Positions 8,631 to 18,385 of a stretch of 35,368 nt of DNA are shown here, piece by piece. The translations under genes were made by a program, and so were the position numbers. Every line of letters begins with the position of its first letter. Position 1 is the stretch's first letter. Source of the stretch: Prevotellaceae bacterium (GTDB lineage: Bacteria > Bacteroidota > Bacteroidia > Bacteroidales > UBA932); assembly GCA_031275825.1 (NCBI GenBank), contig JAISOH010000002.1:1-35368 (forward strand), given 5' to 3'. The notes under the pieces are model-generated. The model was not told the DNA's origin, did no database searches, and saw nothing but the letters and a program-made list of their open reading frames with translations.

Positions 8631-9532
8631 AAATTAAAAAGTGTATTTTGTAGATTTAATTGATTTAGGCGATTTATCGTGAGAATTATATATTCTTTTT
8701 CTATATCAATTCCGATATATTTTCTGTTGCCAATAAATTTTGCGGCAACACCTGTTGTTCCGCCGCCATTAAAAGGATCAAGTATTAGACTGCCATCATT
8801 TGTTGAGGATGAAATAATACGTTTTAATAAAGCGAGCGGTTTTTGAGTTGGATGTTTACCAAACGTTTTTTCATCGGGCAAAGGGGTCGGAATACTCCAA
8901 ACGCTACGCATTTGTTTGTTGGGAATTTTCATTTTATCTTCTTTGAAAATGCCATTTTTCATTTTCTCATAATTAAAAATATGCTTTGCTTTTTTATCTT
9001 TTTTTGCCCATAATAAAGTTTCGTGACTATGAGCAAAAGTAGTACAAGCCAAATTAGGAGCAGCATTAGGTTTAAACCATGAAATATCGTTAAGAATATG
9101 AAATCCCAGTTTTTGAAGTAAAAATCCACATTGGTAAATACTGTGATTTGTACCACTTATCCAAATAGTTCCTTCTGGTTTCAATATTCTTTTACATTCT
9201 GTTATCCATTTTTCATGAAATTTCAAATCCTTTTCAAAACCATTACTTTTATCCCATTTTCCTTTATTTACACTTACCATTTTTCCTGCATGACAAGTAA
9301 TTCCATCATTAGAAAGATTATAAGGAGGGTCGGCAAAAATCATATCAATATAATTATCAGGAAGCGCAGCCATTATGTCCATACAATCTGCATTATACAA
9401 AACCGTATCAGATGTTTCATACATCGGTTTTATGTTTTGGGGTTCATTATTGTTTGTAATACAAAATGCGACATCTTTCATTTTAATAGCAGTTTCAGAA
9501 TCAACGATATAATATTCCATATTTTTATTCAT
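8627..9532 (-). CDS. Beta-class N6-adenine DNA methyltransferase, DpnA/M2.DpnII-like
   Basis: MIFADPPYNLSNDGITCHAGKMVSVNKGKWDKSNGF, WISGTNHSIY, PAPNL-like PNAAPNLACTTFAHSHETLLWAKK, KHPTQKP, DPFNGGGTTGVAA. Confidence 0.93.
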   Translation of the reverse strand: MNKNMEYYIVDSETAIKMKDVAFCITNNNEPQNIKPMYETSDTVLYNADCMDIMAALPDNYIDMIFADPPYNLSNDGITCHAGKMVSVNKGKWDKSNGFEKDLKFHEKWITECKRILKPEGTIWISGTNHSIYQCGFLLQKLGFHILNDISWFKPNAAPNLACTTFAHSHETLLWAKKDKKAKHIFNYEKMKNGIFKEDKMKIPNKQMRSVWSIPTPLPDEKTFGKHPTQKPLALLKRIISSSTNDGSLILDPFNGGGTTGVAAKFIGNRKYIGIDIEKEYIILTINRLNQLNLQNTLFNL

Positions 9533-9535
9533 ACT

Positions 9536-11671
9536 TTATTTCACCAGTTCAAGTTCGCTTATCAATCGCTTTGCTCCCGAAAACTTGTCGATTATAAACA
9601 GCACATAACGAATATCAACGGAAATATTGCGGCAATAGTTTGGGTCAAACATAATGTCGCTCATTGTTGATTCCCAGCAGCGGTCGAAATTCAATCCTAT
9701 TAAATGTCCGTATGCATTCAAAACGGGACTTCCCGAATTGCCGCCCGTTGTATGATTGGACGCCAAAAATGCAACCGGCAGTTCGCCTTTTGCGTTTTTA
9801 TATTCGCCAAAATCTTTTGTTAAATTGAGTTCTGCAAGCTGGGCTGGGATTTTATAATCGGCTACATCTTCCTTCAGGCTTTTTTCAATCACTCCATCCA
9901 GTGTTGTATAATGTTTGTAAACCGTTCCATCGACAGGCGAAAATCCTGCAACTTTTCCGTATGCAATACGCAAAGTTGAATTTGCATCGGGATACATATT
10001 TCTGTCGGTTTGCATTTCCATTTGTCCGCGCATAAAAAGCCGCTGCTTCAATGCAAGCGTTTTATTCAGTTTTTTCAGTTCCGGCGAGATTTTTTCTTTA
10101 TAAAAGTCGGCAAACGATTTATAAAAAACAACGGCAACATCATTGTTAAATTCTTCCGACTTTCCATCAACATCAGACAAAAAACCGTTAACCCAAGTTT
10201 GGTTTGCAAGTTTTGTTTCGGCATAGATTTTGTTTGACATTTTTGTGAAGTCATTGTTGGTTTCGGCGCAAAATTTCAGGAATGCATCGGCGTGGTATTC
10301 TCTGTCAATATTAATAAAATAGGTTTGCATGACTTCGGCAAATATTTTTCTGTCGGTTTCGAGATTGTAGTTTTTGAAAAAATCTGTTGCTGTTTCTTGC
10401 AGGGATTTTATTTTCTTTTGCCTGTCTTCGTCTGTTTTTTCTTTGAAAACGGCATTTAATTTTTCGGCAAATCTTATTATTTCAGGTGCCATAACGGCTT
10501 CGTTAAAATAATCGTTTAACAGCGAATATGCGTTTATCTTGTTATATATTTCTTTAAAATCGGCAAGCAGATTTTTATAAATTGAGCGCGATTTGTCCTG
10601 CTCAATCCATTCTGCAAAACGTTTTTCAAATTCTGTTTTTTTATTCACGGCGTTCAACCGCTGCAATCCCAGATATTCGCCCTGCCATTTTTTCCATGCG
10701 TTTGCAATACTTGCCTGTTTTGATGCGTATTTTATGCGTATTTCCATATCGTTTGCCATATCGGCGTTTATGATATTCAAACGTTGTGTGCGCAATTTTA
10801 TTTTATGGGGATTATGTTTCATCATCATGTCAACTGCGTACGATGGCAGATATTCCTGAGTTCTGCCGGGAAATCCGTAGATAAATGTAAAATCGTTTTC
10901 TTCATAGCCTTTCAACGAAATTTTCAGATATTGCTTTGGAGTATATGGAATATTAACGTTAGAATATTGAGCAGGCTGATTTTCTTTGTTTGCGTAAATT
11001 CTGAAAATCGAGAAATCTCCCGTATGCCGGGGCCACATCCAGTTGTCGGTATCGCCGCCAAATTTACCTATTGCATCAGGCGGAGTTCCAACCAAACGAA
11101 CATCGTTGAAAATTTCGTAAATGTACAAAATATACTGATTGCCGTAATAAATCGGCTTTACGATGGCTTCAAATTTACCGCCGGCTTCGGCTTCTTTTGC
11201 AATTTTTGCTGAACGCGCGTTTACTAAACTGTCGCGAACTGTTTCGAGAGTATTATCGTCAATATTCTGCAAAATTTGAGATGTAACATCTTCCATCCAG
11301 TAAAGAAATTTAACGTTCAGATTTGGATTTGGCAATTCTTCGCTGTTTGACTGCGCCCAAAAACCTTTGTCAAGATAATTATGTTCAACCGAACTGTGAT
11401 ATTGGATCTGGTCATATCCGCAATGGTGATTTGTAAACAGCAATCCGCTTTTTGAAACCACAACGCCTGTACATCCTCCGTCAAACTGTATTATTGCATC
11501 CTTTAAACTCGAATTGTTTATGTCGTAAATATCCTGCGCAGTAAGTTTAAATCCTTTTTTACGCATGTCTTCAACAGTATATTTTTGCAGTATGGGAAGC
11601 CAGATACCTTCGTCTGCAAGCGCTGTAAATGTTGTAATTGTAATAATACAAACTGTAATTAATTTTTTCAT
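9536..11671 (-). CDS. S46 family dipeptidyl peptidase (DPP7/DPP11), secreted
   Basis: Signal peptide MKKLITVCIITITTFTALA; DEGIWLP, FTNHHCGYDQIQYHS, GGDTDNWMWPRHTGDF, TGGNSGSPVLN, LIGLNFDRCWESTMSDI; start placed at the internal Met (MKKL). Confidence 0.95.
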   Translation of the reverse strand: MKKLITVCIITITTFTALADEGIWLPILQKYTVEDMRKKGFKLTAQDIYDINNSSLKDAIIQFDGGCTGVVVSKSGLLFTNHHCGYDQIQYHSSVEHNYLDKGFWAQSNSEELPNPNLNVKFLYWMEDVTSQILQNIDDNTLETVRDSLVNARSAKIAKEAEAGGKFEAIVKPIYYGNQYILYIYEIFNDVRLVGTPPDAIGKFGGDTDNWMWPRHTGDFSIFRIYANKENQPAQYSNVNIPYTPKQYLKISLKGYEENDFTFIYGFPGRTQEYLPSYAVDMMMKHNPHKIKLRTQRLNIINADMANDMEIRIKYASKQASIANAWKKWQGEYLGLQRLNAVNKKTEFEKRFAEWIEQDKSRSIYKNLLADFKEIYNKINAYSLLNDYFNEAVMAPEIIRFAEKLNAVFKEKTDEDRQKKIKSLQETATDFFKNYNLETDRKIFAEVMQTYFINIDREYHADAFLKFCAETNNDFTKMSNKIYAETKLANQTWVNGFLSDVDGKSEEFNNDVAVVFYKSFADFYKEKISPELKKLNKTLALKQRLFMRGQMEMQTDRNMYPDANSTLRIAYGKVAGFSPVDGTVYKHYTTLDGVIEKSLKEDVADYKIPAQLAELNLTKDFGEYKNAKGELPVAFLASNHTTGGNSGSPVLNAYGHLIGLNFDRCWESTMSDIMFDPNYCRNISVDIRYVLFIIDKFSGAKRLISELELVK

Positions 11672-12153
11672 AAATACAAGCAATTTTATTTTATAATATT
11701 TTTGATTTTAACTTTATATCATTTTATGATGATTAATGCCAAATACAAATTACGGCAAAAACTTTCAATTATGCAAACAATTAAGAAATTTATTTTTAAA
11801 ATGATAAAAGCGGACTGAACAGTATATTTCTCTGACCGAATTGCGTATTTTATACATATTGCGTTACCTCAGTGTAAATTATGATTTTTTTCAATCCTTA
11901 AATAATCATTCCTGCTCAACAATGATTATTTTTCAGCAGCCATCAACAATTTACATTTCTGCATAATCCAATCCTGCCGCCAACACGTTTCCCTGTCGAA
12001 CAATTTTATCAAAATCGCATAAAGCGTAAAATTTGCTGCTTTTGCATTGTTTTTTTATGCTATTTTTTACCTTTACGGCTATTAATATTTTTAAAATAAA
12101 CCTTAACATCGAAAAAAAAATTTTTTTTTTGCTTGTAGTTTTGCATAAATTTA

Positions 12154-12161
12154 TAACTTTG
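12154..12161 (+). promoter_or_regulatory. Putative Bacteroidetes -7 element (TAACTTTG) for the EF-G paralog
   Basis: TAnnTTTG preceded by TTG at 12133-12135. Confidence 0.5.
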
Positions 12162-12259
12162 AAGCCGTTTTAAAATAAAACAAGGATTTTTGACATATAA
12201 AAACAGGTTGAAAACAGCGTTGAGAATTACAATTATTAATTAAAATAAATACATCACTC

Positions 12260-14416
12260 ATGAGAGTTTATCAAACAGAAGAAATCAGGAACATCGTGCT
12301 GATAGGAAGCGCAGGAGCAGGAAAAACTACTCTTGCCGAAGCAATGATGTTCGACGGTAAAGTGATCGACCGTCGGGGGACGGTTGAAGCCAAAAACACA
12401 GTATCGGACAGCGCCGAAATAGAACAGATTTATCAACGTTCAATATATTCGAGCGTGCTGTTTACCGAATACCACGATAAAAAAATAAATTTAATCGATT
12501 CGCCCGGCTCCGATGACTTTCTGGGCGGAACTTTTGCTGCGTTCAAAGTTGCCGACACGGGCGTGATGGTTGTTAATGCACAAAGCGGCGTTGAAGTCGG
12601 CACCGAAATTTTTGCACGTTATGCCGAACGGCACGAAAAGCCGATAATTATTGCAGTAAGCTGTTTGGACCACGAAAAAGCAAACTGGGAAAATACTCTT
12701 GATTCGTTGCGGCAAACATTCGGCAACAAACTGACGCTTGTGCAATATCCTGTCAATACAGGCAACGGATTTAACGAAATTGTAGATGTTTTGCTGATGA
12801 AACTATTCCGGTTTAAAGATGATAACGGAACTTTCGAGGCTGTGGACATTCCTGCAAATGAATTGGAACGCGCAAAAGAACTTAATGCAGCGCTCATAGA
12901 ATCGGCTGCCGAAAATGATGAAAGCTTAATGGAACTTTTCTTTGAAAAAGGCGTGCTTACCGAAGATGAAATTCGCAAAGGTTTACGCGCAGGACTGAAA
13001 ACACGCGGAGTAATTCCTGTATTCTGCACGGCGGCGAAAAAAGATATTGGCACAAAGCGTTTATTGGAATTTATTATAAACGTTGCCCCAAAACCAAACG
13101 AATCACGCGAATACAAAACCAAAGAAAGCGAAGTAATTCCATGCGACTCCAAAGGCGCTCCATCGCTGTTTATATTCAAAACTGCCGTAGAACAGCATCT
13201 CGGCGAAGTTTCATATTTTCGCGTAATGTCAGGAAAAATTACCGAAAGCATGGACTTGGTAAATGCAAACAACGAAACCAAAGAACGCATTTCTGCCTTA
13301 TATGCCGTTGCAGGTAAAAAACGTGAAAAAGTTACTGAAATGCTTGCCGGAGATATAGGCTGCACCGTGAAACTGAAATCGTCGCGCCGTGACCAGACCT
13401 TAAACGGAGATGGCAAAAAATGGCAGTTCCTGCCGGTGAAATATCCTGAACCTAAATTCCGCACGGCAATAAAAGCCAAAGACCAGAAAGATGACGAAAA
13501 ACTCAGCGAAATATTAAGCCGCACACACATGGAAGATCCGACAATTATTGTAGAATATTCAAAGGAATTGAAACAAATAATTTTGAGCGGACAGGGCGAA
13601 CATCATATAAACATACTGAAATGGCATTTGAACAATACTCATAAAATAGAAGTAGAACTGTTTGCACCGAAAATTCCTTATCGTGAAACCATTACCAAAC
13701 TTTCTGCTGCCGATTACCGTCATAAAAAACAGTCGGGAGGCGCAGGGCAGTTTGGCGAAGTGCATTTGCTGATTGAACCTTATATCGAAGGAGTTGCCGA
13801 AAATAACAGATTCAAATTTGATGGGAAAGAATTAGTTCTTAATCTTAAAGGAAAAGAAGAATTTAATCTTGAATGGGGCGGAAAACTGATCTATTATAAC
13901 TGTATAGTCGGCGGAGCGATAGATGCGCGTTTTATGCCTGCCATACTTAAAGGAATAATGGAAAAAATGGAAGAAGGACCGCTTACAGGCTCGTATGCGC
14001 GCGACATCAAAGTTTATGTTTACGATGGAAAAATGCACCCGGTCGATTCAAACGAAATATCGTTTAGACTCGCAGGACGTAATGCATTTAAGGATGCTTT
14101 CAAAAAAGCATCTCCCAAAATCATGGAGCCAATCTATAATATCGAAGTGTTTGTACCGGGCGACAGCATGGGAGATGTAATGAGCGACTTGCAAAACCGG
14201 CGAGCCATAATTGAAGGAATGAACAGCGAAAAAGGATTTGAAGTAATTAAAGCGCGAGTACCTTTGGCTGAAATGTATAAATATTCGACAACATTAAGTT
14301 CACTTACTTCGGGACGCGCAACATTTACAATGAAATTTGCCGAATATCAGCAAGTGCCTGCCGAAGTTCAGGATAAACTGCTGAAATCTTATGAAGCCGA
14401 AGAAAAAGATGAATAA
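12260..14416 (+). CDS. Elongation factor G paralog (EF-G2 type)
   Basis: P-loop GSAGAGKTT, NLIDSPGSDDFLGG, EF-G domain IV/V sequence (SGGAGQFGEVHLLIEP, PIYNIEVFVPGDSMGDVMSDLQNRRAIIEGM); G4 motif is atypical (AVSCLDHEKA). Confidence 0.93.
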   Translation: MRVYQTEEIRNIVLIGSAGAGKTTLAEAMMFDGKVIDRRGTVEAKNTVSDSAEIEQIYQRSIYSSVLFTEYHDKKINLIDSPGSDDFLGGTFAAFKVADTGVMVVNAQSGVEVGTEIFARYAERHEKPIIIAVSCLDHEKANWENTLDSLRQTFGNKLTLVQYPVNTGNGFNEIVDVLLMKLFRFKDDNGTFEAVDIPANELERAKELNAALIESAAENDESLMELFFEKGVLTEDEIRKGLRAGLKTRGVIPVFCTAAKKDIGTKRLLEFIINVAPKPNESREYKTKESEVIPCDSKGAPSLFIFKTAVEQHLGEVSYFRVMSGKITESMDLVNANNETKERISALYAVAGKKREKVTEMLAGDIGCTVKLKSSRRDQTLNGDGKKWQFLPVKYPEPKFRTAIKAKDQKDDEKLSEILSRTHMEDPTIIVEYSKELKQIILSGQGEHHINILKWHLNNTHKIEVELFAPKIPYRETITKLSAADYRHKKQSGGAGQFGEVHLLIEPYIEGVAENNRFKFDGKELVLNLKGKEEFNLEWGGKLIYYNCIVGGAIDARFMPAILKGIMEKMEEGPLTGSYARDIKVYVYDGKMHPVDSNEISFRLAGRNAFKDAFKKASPKIMEPIYNIEVFVPGDSMGDVMSDLQNRRAIIEGMNSEKGFEVIKARVPLAEMYKYSTTLSSLTSGRATFTMKFAEYQQVPAEVQDKLLKSYEAEEKDE

Positions 14417-14470
14417 TAACGAATATAGCAGATTATTGTTATTATAATTTGTCATTTGTACTTCATTAGG

Positions 14471-14506
14471 CACGGGATGAATATTTGTTTGTCCCGTGTT
14501 TTTTTA
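14471..14506 (+). terminator. Rho-independent terminator of the EF-G paralog
   Basis: CACGGGA-14 nt-TCCCGTG stem followed by T8. Confidence 0.85.
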
Positions 14507-14718
14507 TGTTGTCATTTTATTATGATTTTCTTAAAGAAGAATCACATTTGCCGAAAGAAAATCAAAATTGTGTCTGCTCAAATTTTGGATATATAACTTA
14601 TTTTAAGGATAAATGCTATTCAGGAATATTGGAAACACGCGAAAAAATTAGCGATTTTTCGTATGAACAAAAGAAATACATTATAGAATCTGTTAGAATT
14701 GAAGATATAAAAGAATGA
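14506..14718 (+). CDS. Small hypothetical protein
   Basis: Short ORF downstream of the terminator; soluble composition (LPKENQNCVCSNFGYITYFKDKCYSGILETREKISDFS...); no recognised family; start uncertain. Confidence 0.4.
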   Translation: MLSFYYDFLKEESHLPKENQNCVCSNFGYITYFKDKCYSGILETREKISDFSYEQKKYIIESVRIEDIKE

Positions 14719-14813
14719 AAAAAATATATGCCCGAATATCCGTAAATTATAAATTTTTCCAAACATTTTTACCAAATTTTTATTCATCCGTGCATAATTC
14801 GGAAAATTTCATC

Positions 14814-14821
14814 TATATTTG
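14814..14821 (+). promoter_or_regulatory. Putative Bacteroidetes -7 element (TATATTTG) for the HU-like gene
   Basis: TAnnTTTG about 42 nt upstream of ATG 14863. Confidence 0.5.
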
Positions 14822-14862
14822 CAGGTGATAAATAAATATTTAACTTATAAAAAAATAGAATT

Positions 14863-15243
14863 ATGGCAATTAAATACACCGTAAGCGAAAGGGGAAATCC
14901 GTTGCAACCCCAGCAACCCAAAAAATGGTATGCAAATGCAAAAAGCACAGGCGACATCACATTAAAAGCCCTGGGTAAAGAAATTGCGCAACGCAGCACA
15001 GTAAGTCCTGCCGACACACAGGCAGTTTTGGTAGCGCTTACCGAAGCGCTTGCAGAACGCCTTGCCGAAGGTAAAATTGTACGTTTAGGCGATTTTGGCG
15101 CATTTCAGGTAAGCATAAGCAGCGAAGGCGCTGAAAGCGAAGCAAAATTCAATGCCTCGCTGATTAAGAGTAGCAAGGTTGTTTTCCGTCCCGGAACCGA
15201 CCTCAAAGAAATGCTTAACAATCTGAAATACGAAAAGGCATAG
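14863..15243 (+). CDS. HU-like DNA-binding protein (Bacteroidetes HU-related family)
   Basis: KKWYANAKSTGDITLKALGKEIAQRSTVSPADTQAVLVALTEALAERLAEGKIVRLGDFGAFQVSISSEGA. Confidence 0.92.
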   Translation: MAIKYTVSERGNPLQPQQPKKWYANAKSTGDITLKALGKEIAQRSTVSPADTQAVLVALTEALAERLAEGKIVRLGDFGAFQVSISSEGAESEAKFNASLIKSSKVVFRPGTDLKEMLNNLKYEKA

Positions 15244-15259
15244 TTGTTTTGTCTGAAAG

Positions 15260-15369
15260 GTATATACTTTTTGCAATAAATGTATATACCTTTTCCTGAA
15301 AAAGTATATACGTTTTTAATGAAACGTATATACCTTTTTGAATAAGGGTATAAAACGTTTTGAAAAGAC
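15260..15369. repeat. Tandem array of five about 22-bp units headed by GTATATAC (fifth degenerate)
   Basis: GTATATAC at 15260, 15282, 15304, 15326 and GTATAAAA at 15348: exact 22-bp spacing; 12-bp perfect inverted repeats 15256-15267/15282-15293 and 15304-15315/15322-15333. Confidence 0.9.
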
Positions 15370-15560
15370 GCAGTCAGATAAGGTTTTTCTTCCATAAATT
15401 CAGGACAGACTGCGCCAAACGGTACTGCAAACTGTGAAGCAGTAAAACAAACAGTATCCGGCATAGCCGAAGCGGAGAATTAACAGTAAAAAAATGAAAC
15501 CTTCAATACCGAATTATAAAAACAGTTAAGAGTTATTTGCAAATCAATACACATAAAACT

Positions 15561-18179
15561 ATGAAACGCAGATTGCTTATATTGATTCTGTTATTTCCGA
15601 TCTTGATGAACGCGCAAATTGCAGAGGATTTTGAGTTGCAAAATATCGAAACATGGAAACAGACGCCGGAAAACCGTTGGGCGGCATCGCAAACCGATGC
15701 TGTTGAAGGAAATTTTTCGCTGAAACATATCTTTGACAATACTGCAGCAGGACACGACAGAATATCTGTTTCGGTTGAAAACATTGATATTGCGGCAGGA
15801 AATGTTACATGGAAATTTTTAATCAGGCACGGATATAATCCATCATCATCAAACTGTTGGGCAACCTTTCTGATGAGCGATAAGGATGCTGCAATGATGA
15901 TGAAAGACAGCGCCGTAAATGCTTATGCCATTGGCGTTAATCTTGTTGGAAGCAGCGATTTTGTTTATCTTTACAAAATAACAAACGGAATTGCAACTCA
16001 ACTTGTAAATACAAATATCAACTGGGAAACCGCTATAAAATCAACAGGAAAAGCGGCGATGGAAGTAACACGAAAAACAGACGGAGAATGGAATATACGC
16101 ATAGACAGGACAGGAAGTTTTGAAAATTTTGAACAGGCAGGAACTCCGGTAATCGACACCGAGCACAGCAACTTTAATCATTTCGGATTGCTATATACCT
16201 ACACTTCGAGCGCCGACATGCGTCTTTGGTTCGATAAACTTACAATCACATCAAGCATATTGCCGGCACAAATAACAGGCGTAAATAAATTAAGCAAAAA
16301 CCAACTTGCAATATCAATAAGCAAATCGGTGGAAAGTATCGGAAACATAAGTTTAATCAATCAAAACGGAGAAGATGTAAATATAATTTCCCAAAGCGTG
16401 GAAGGGCAAAACTATGATAAAATCATTGTAACAACCGAACCTTTGCACGGACGGAAATTTACAGTATCAATCAATAACCTGACCGATAAGGATGAAATTA
16501 CAACAAACACCGCAAAAACATTTTTTATTGATAATTTTGACTATGGCGACGTTGTTTTCAACGAAATAATGTTTCGTTCCGAACCTGTGGTCGGATTACC
16601 AAACAGAAAATATATAGAACTGTACAACCGTACGCAATACAGCATAAATACAGGCGATTGGAAAATACTGTACGGAACGGCAGGAGAAGCCCGAATTACA
16701 GCCGACAGTATTTCTGCATGTTCGTATGCGGTTATCTGTACATCAAGCGCAGTAGCAGATTTGTCGCCTTACGGAAAAGTTATTTCTGCCGTTTCTTTTC
16801 CCACATTGACATATTCGGGACAAAACCTGAAACTTGTCGATAACGAAAATAATCTTATTGCAGCAGTTAATTATCTGCCCGACTGGCATAACAACACAGA
16901 AAAAACAGCAGGAGGCTGGTCGCTCGAAAAAATAGATTTTGACAATCTTTCGGAATTAAGCAACAACTGGAAATCAAGCCTCGATGAAAAAGGAGGAACG
17001 CCGGGACAAAAAAATTCCGTATTCGGCGAAAATCCCGATAACAAACCGCCAGTTCTTATTCAATGGGAAATTTTAGACAATAACAAATTGCGACTGATTT
17101 TCAACGAACCGATAAACATGGAAACCGCATCGCAAACCGAAATTTATTTTGTTGATAACAATATCGGAAATCCCGTAAATGTGATAACGGATTATAATGA
17201 AATAACATTAATTTTTGACGATATTATTGAACTTGGCGTAATTTATAATCTTACGGTACAAAATACTTTTGCCGATATTGCAGGAAACGCTACTGTTGAT
17301 TTTAATCTTGCTTTCGGCATAATGCACAAGCCGCAAAATAACGATGTTATTATAAACGAAACCCTTTTCAATCCTTACCCAAACGGCGTGGATTTTGTGG
17401 AAATTTACAACCGCTCACATAAAAACATTGATTTCAAGGACCTGTTTTTGGCAACACGCAACAAAAGTACAGGTTTGTTGCAGTCAGTACATCGCATACA
17501 GTCAAAAAGCGGTTTTCTGCAAACTCAACAATTTGCCGTACTTACAACAAATCCCGAAACTGTAAGTCAGCAGTATTATGTTCAAAATCCTGAAAATATG
17601 ATAACGATGGAACAGATGCCTGCGTATCCCAACACAGACGGAACTGTTGTGCTGCTTGACGAACAGCAAAATATAATCGATGAGTTTTCATATAACGAAA
17701 ATATGCATTTCAAATTTTTGACAGACGTTGAAGGCGTTTCTCTTGAACGTACAAACTACGAAAAACCGACAAACGACAGAAATAACTGGCATTCCGCATC
17801 AGGAGATGCCGGATATGCAACACCGACTTACAAAAACTCGCAGGCAGAATTTAATTCTGAAAATTACGGCTTTAATATTTCGCCGCAAACATTCTCGCCC
17901 GACAATAGCGGTATTGACGACGAACTGCTTATTACTTACTCAATGCCTGAATCGGGATACATTGCAAACATAAAAATATATGATTCGCAGGGACGTCATA
18001 TTACCGATGTACAAAACAACGCTTTGCTTGGAACACAGGGCAGTTTTATATGGAACGGACTGAATGACAGAAAACAAAAGGTAAACATTGGCGTTTATAT
18101 AGTTTATATTGAATATTTTAACCTGCAGGGAAAAGTTACAAAAGAAAAGAAAACATGCATTGTAGCAGCGCAAAAATAA
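15561..18179 (+). CDS. Large secreted protein with lamin-tail-like domains, Ig-like repeats and a C-terminal FlgD/gliding-motility-like domain
   Basis: Signal peptide MKRRLLILILLFPILMNA; VVFNEIMF..NRKYIELYNRT and VIINETLFNPYPNGVDFVEIYNRS (LTD-like); C-terminal IKIYDSQGRHI...WNGLNDRKQKVNIGVYIVYIEYFN. Confidence 0.85.
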   Translation: MKRRLLILILLFPILMNAQIAEDFELQNIETWKQTPENRWAASQTDAVEGNFSLKHIFDNTAAGHDRISVSVENIDIAAGNVTWKFLIRHGYNPSSSNCWATFLMSDKDAAMMMKDSAVNAYAIGVNLVGSSDFVYLYKITNGIATQLVNTNINWETAIKSTGKAAMEVTRKTDGEWNIRIDRTGSFENFEQAGTPVIDTEHSNFNHFGLLYTYTSSADMRLWFDKLTITSSILPAQITGVNKLSKNQLAISISKSVESIGNISLINQNGEDVNIISQSVEGQNYDKIIVTTEPLHGRKFTVSINNLTDKDEITTNTAKTFFIDNFDYGDVVFNEIMFRSEPVVGLPNRKYIELYNRTQYSINTGDWKILYGTAGEARITADSISACSYAVICTSSAVADLSPYGKVISAVSFPTLTYSGQNLKLVDNENNLIAAVNYLPDWHNNTEKTAGGWSLEKIDFDNLSELSNNWKSSLDEKGGTPGQKNSVFGENPDNKPPVLIQWEILDNNKLRLIFNEPINMETASQTEIYFVDNNIGNPVNVITDYNEITLIFDDIIELGVIYNLTVQNTFADIAGNATVDFNLAFGIMHKPQNNDVIINETLFNPYPNGVDFVEIYNRSHKNIDFKDLFLATRNKSTGLLQSVHRIQSKSGFLQTQQFAVLTTNPETVSQQYYVQNPENMITMEQMPAYPNTDGTVVLLDEQQNIIDEFSYNENMHFKFLTDVEGVSLERTNYEKPTNDRNNWHSASGDAGYATPTYKNSQAEFNSENYGFNISPQTFSPDNSGIDDELLITYSMPESGYIANIKIYDSQGRHITDVQNNALLGTQGSFIWNGLNDRKQKVNIGVYIVYIEYFNLQGKVTKEKKTCIVAAQK

Positions 18180-18385
18180 AAACCCGCCTGTCGGTAATAA
18201 TCAGTTCGCTGCACAGAATATACAAATTAAGATAAAATTTATTTCTTGTTTTGTATCAAAGAAAAAACTTTTGTTCTATTTTGCAGGTTTTAATCAATAT
18301 TGCCATAAAACTATGCATTCTTATTCATTAATTCCTGTTTCTGATTTGTTATTAACAAATGATTTGTACGGTTGTTAAGGAATAT

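Noticed and set aside
7674-9540. Search for target-site duplications flanking the second R-M cassette
   Set aside because: No convincing direct repeat seen between the two junctions by eye
12111-12131. A9/T11 tract upstream of the EF-G paralog
   Set aside because: AT-rich intergenic tract, possibly bent DNA, but no further evidence of function
12619-13530. 303-aa minus-strand ORF antisense to the EF-G paralog
   Set aside because: Serine/phenylalanine-rich antisense translation of a clear EF-G coding region; coding signal belongs to the plus strand
15260-15369. Short regularly spaced repeats as a possible CRISPR array
   Set aside because: Only an 8-bp core is conserved, period is 22 bp, no unique about 30-bp spacers and no cas genes nearby
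15369-15414. CGCAGTC/GACTGCG inverted repeat downstream of the array
   Set aside because: 7-bp stem with 32-nt loop, no T-run; too weak to call a terminator or ncRNA
15105-15464. 119-aa minus-strand ORF across the 22-bp array and HU-like gene
   Set aside because: Low-complexity translation of repeats (YSKRYIRFIKNVYTF...) and antisense of a real gene
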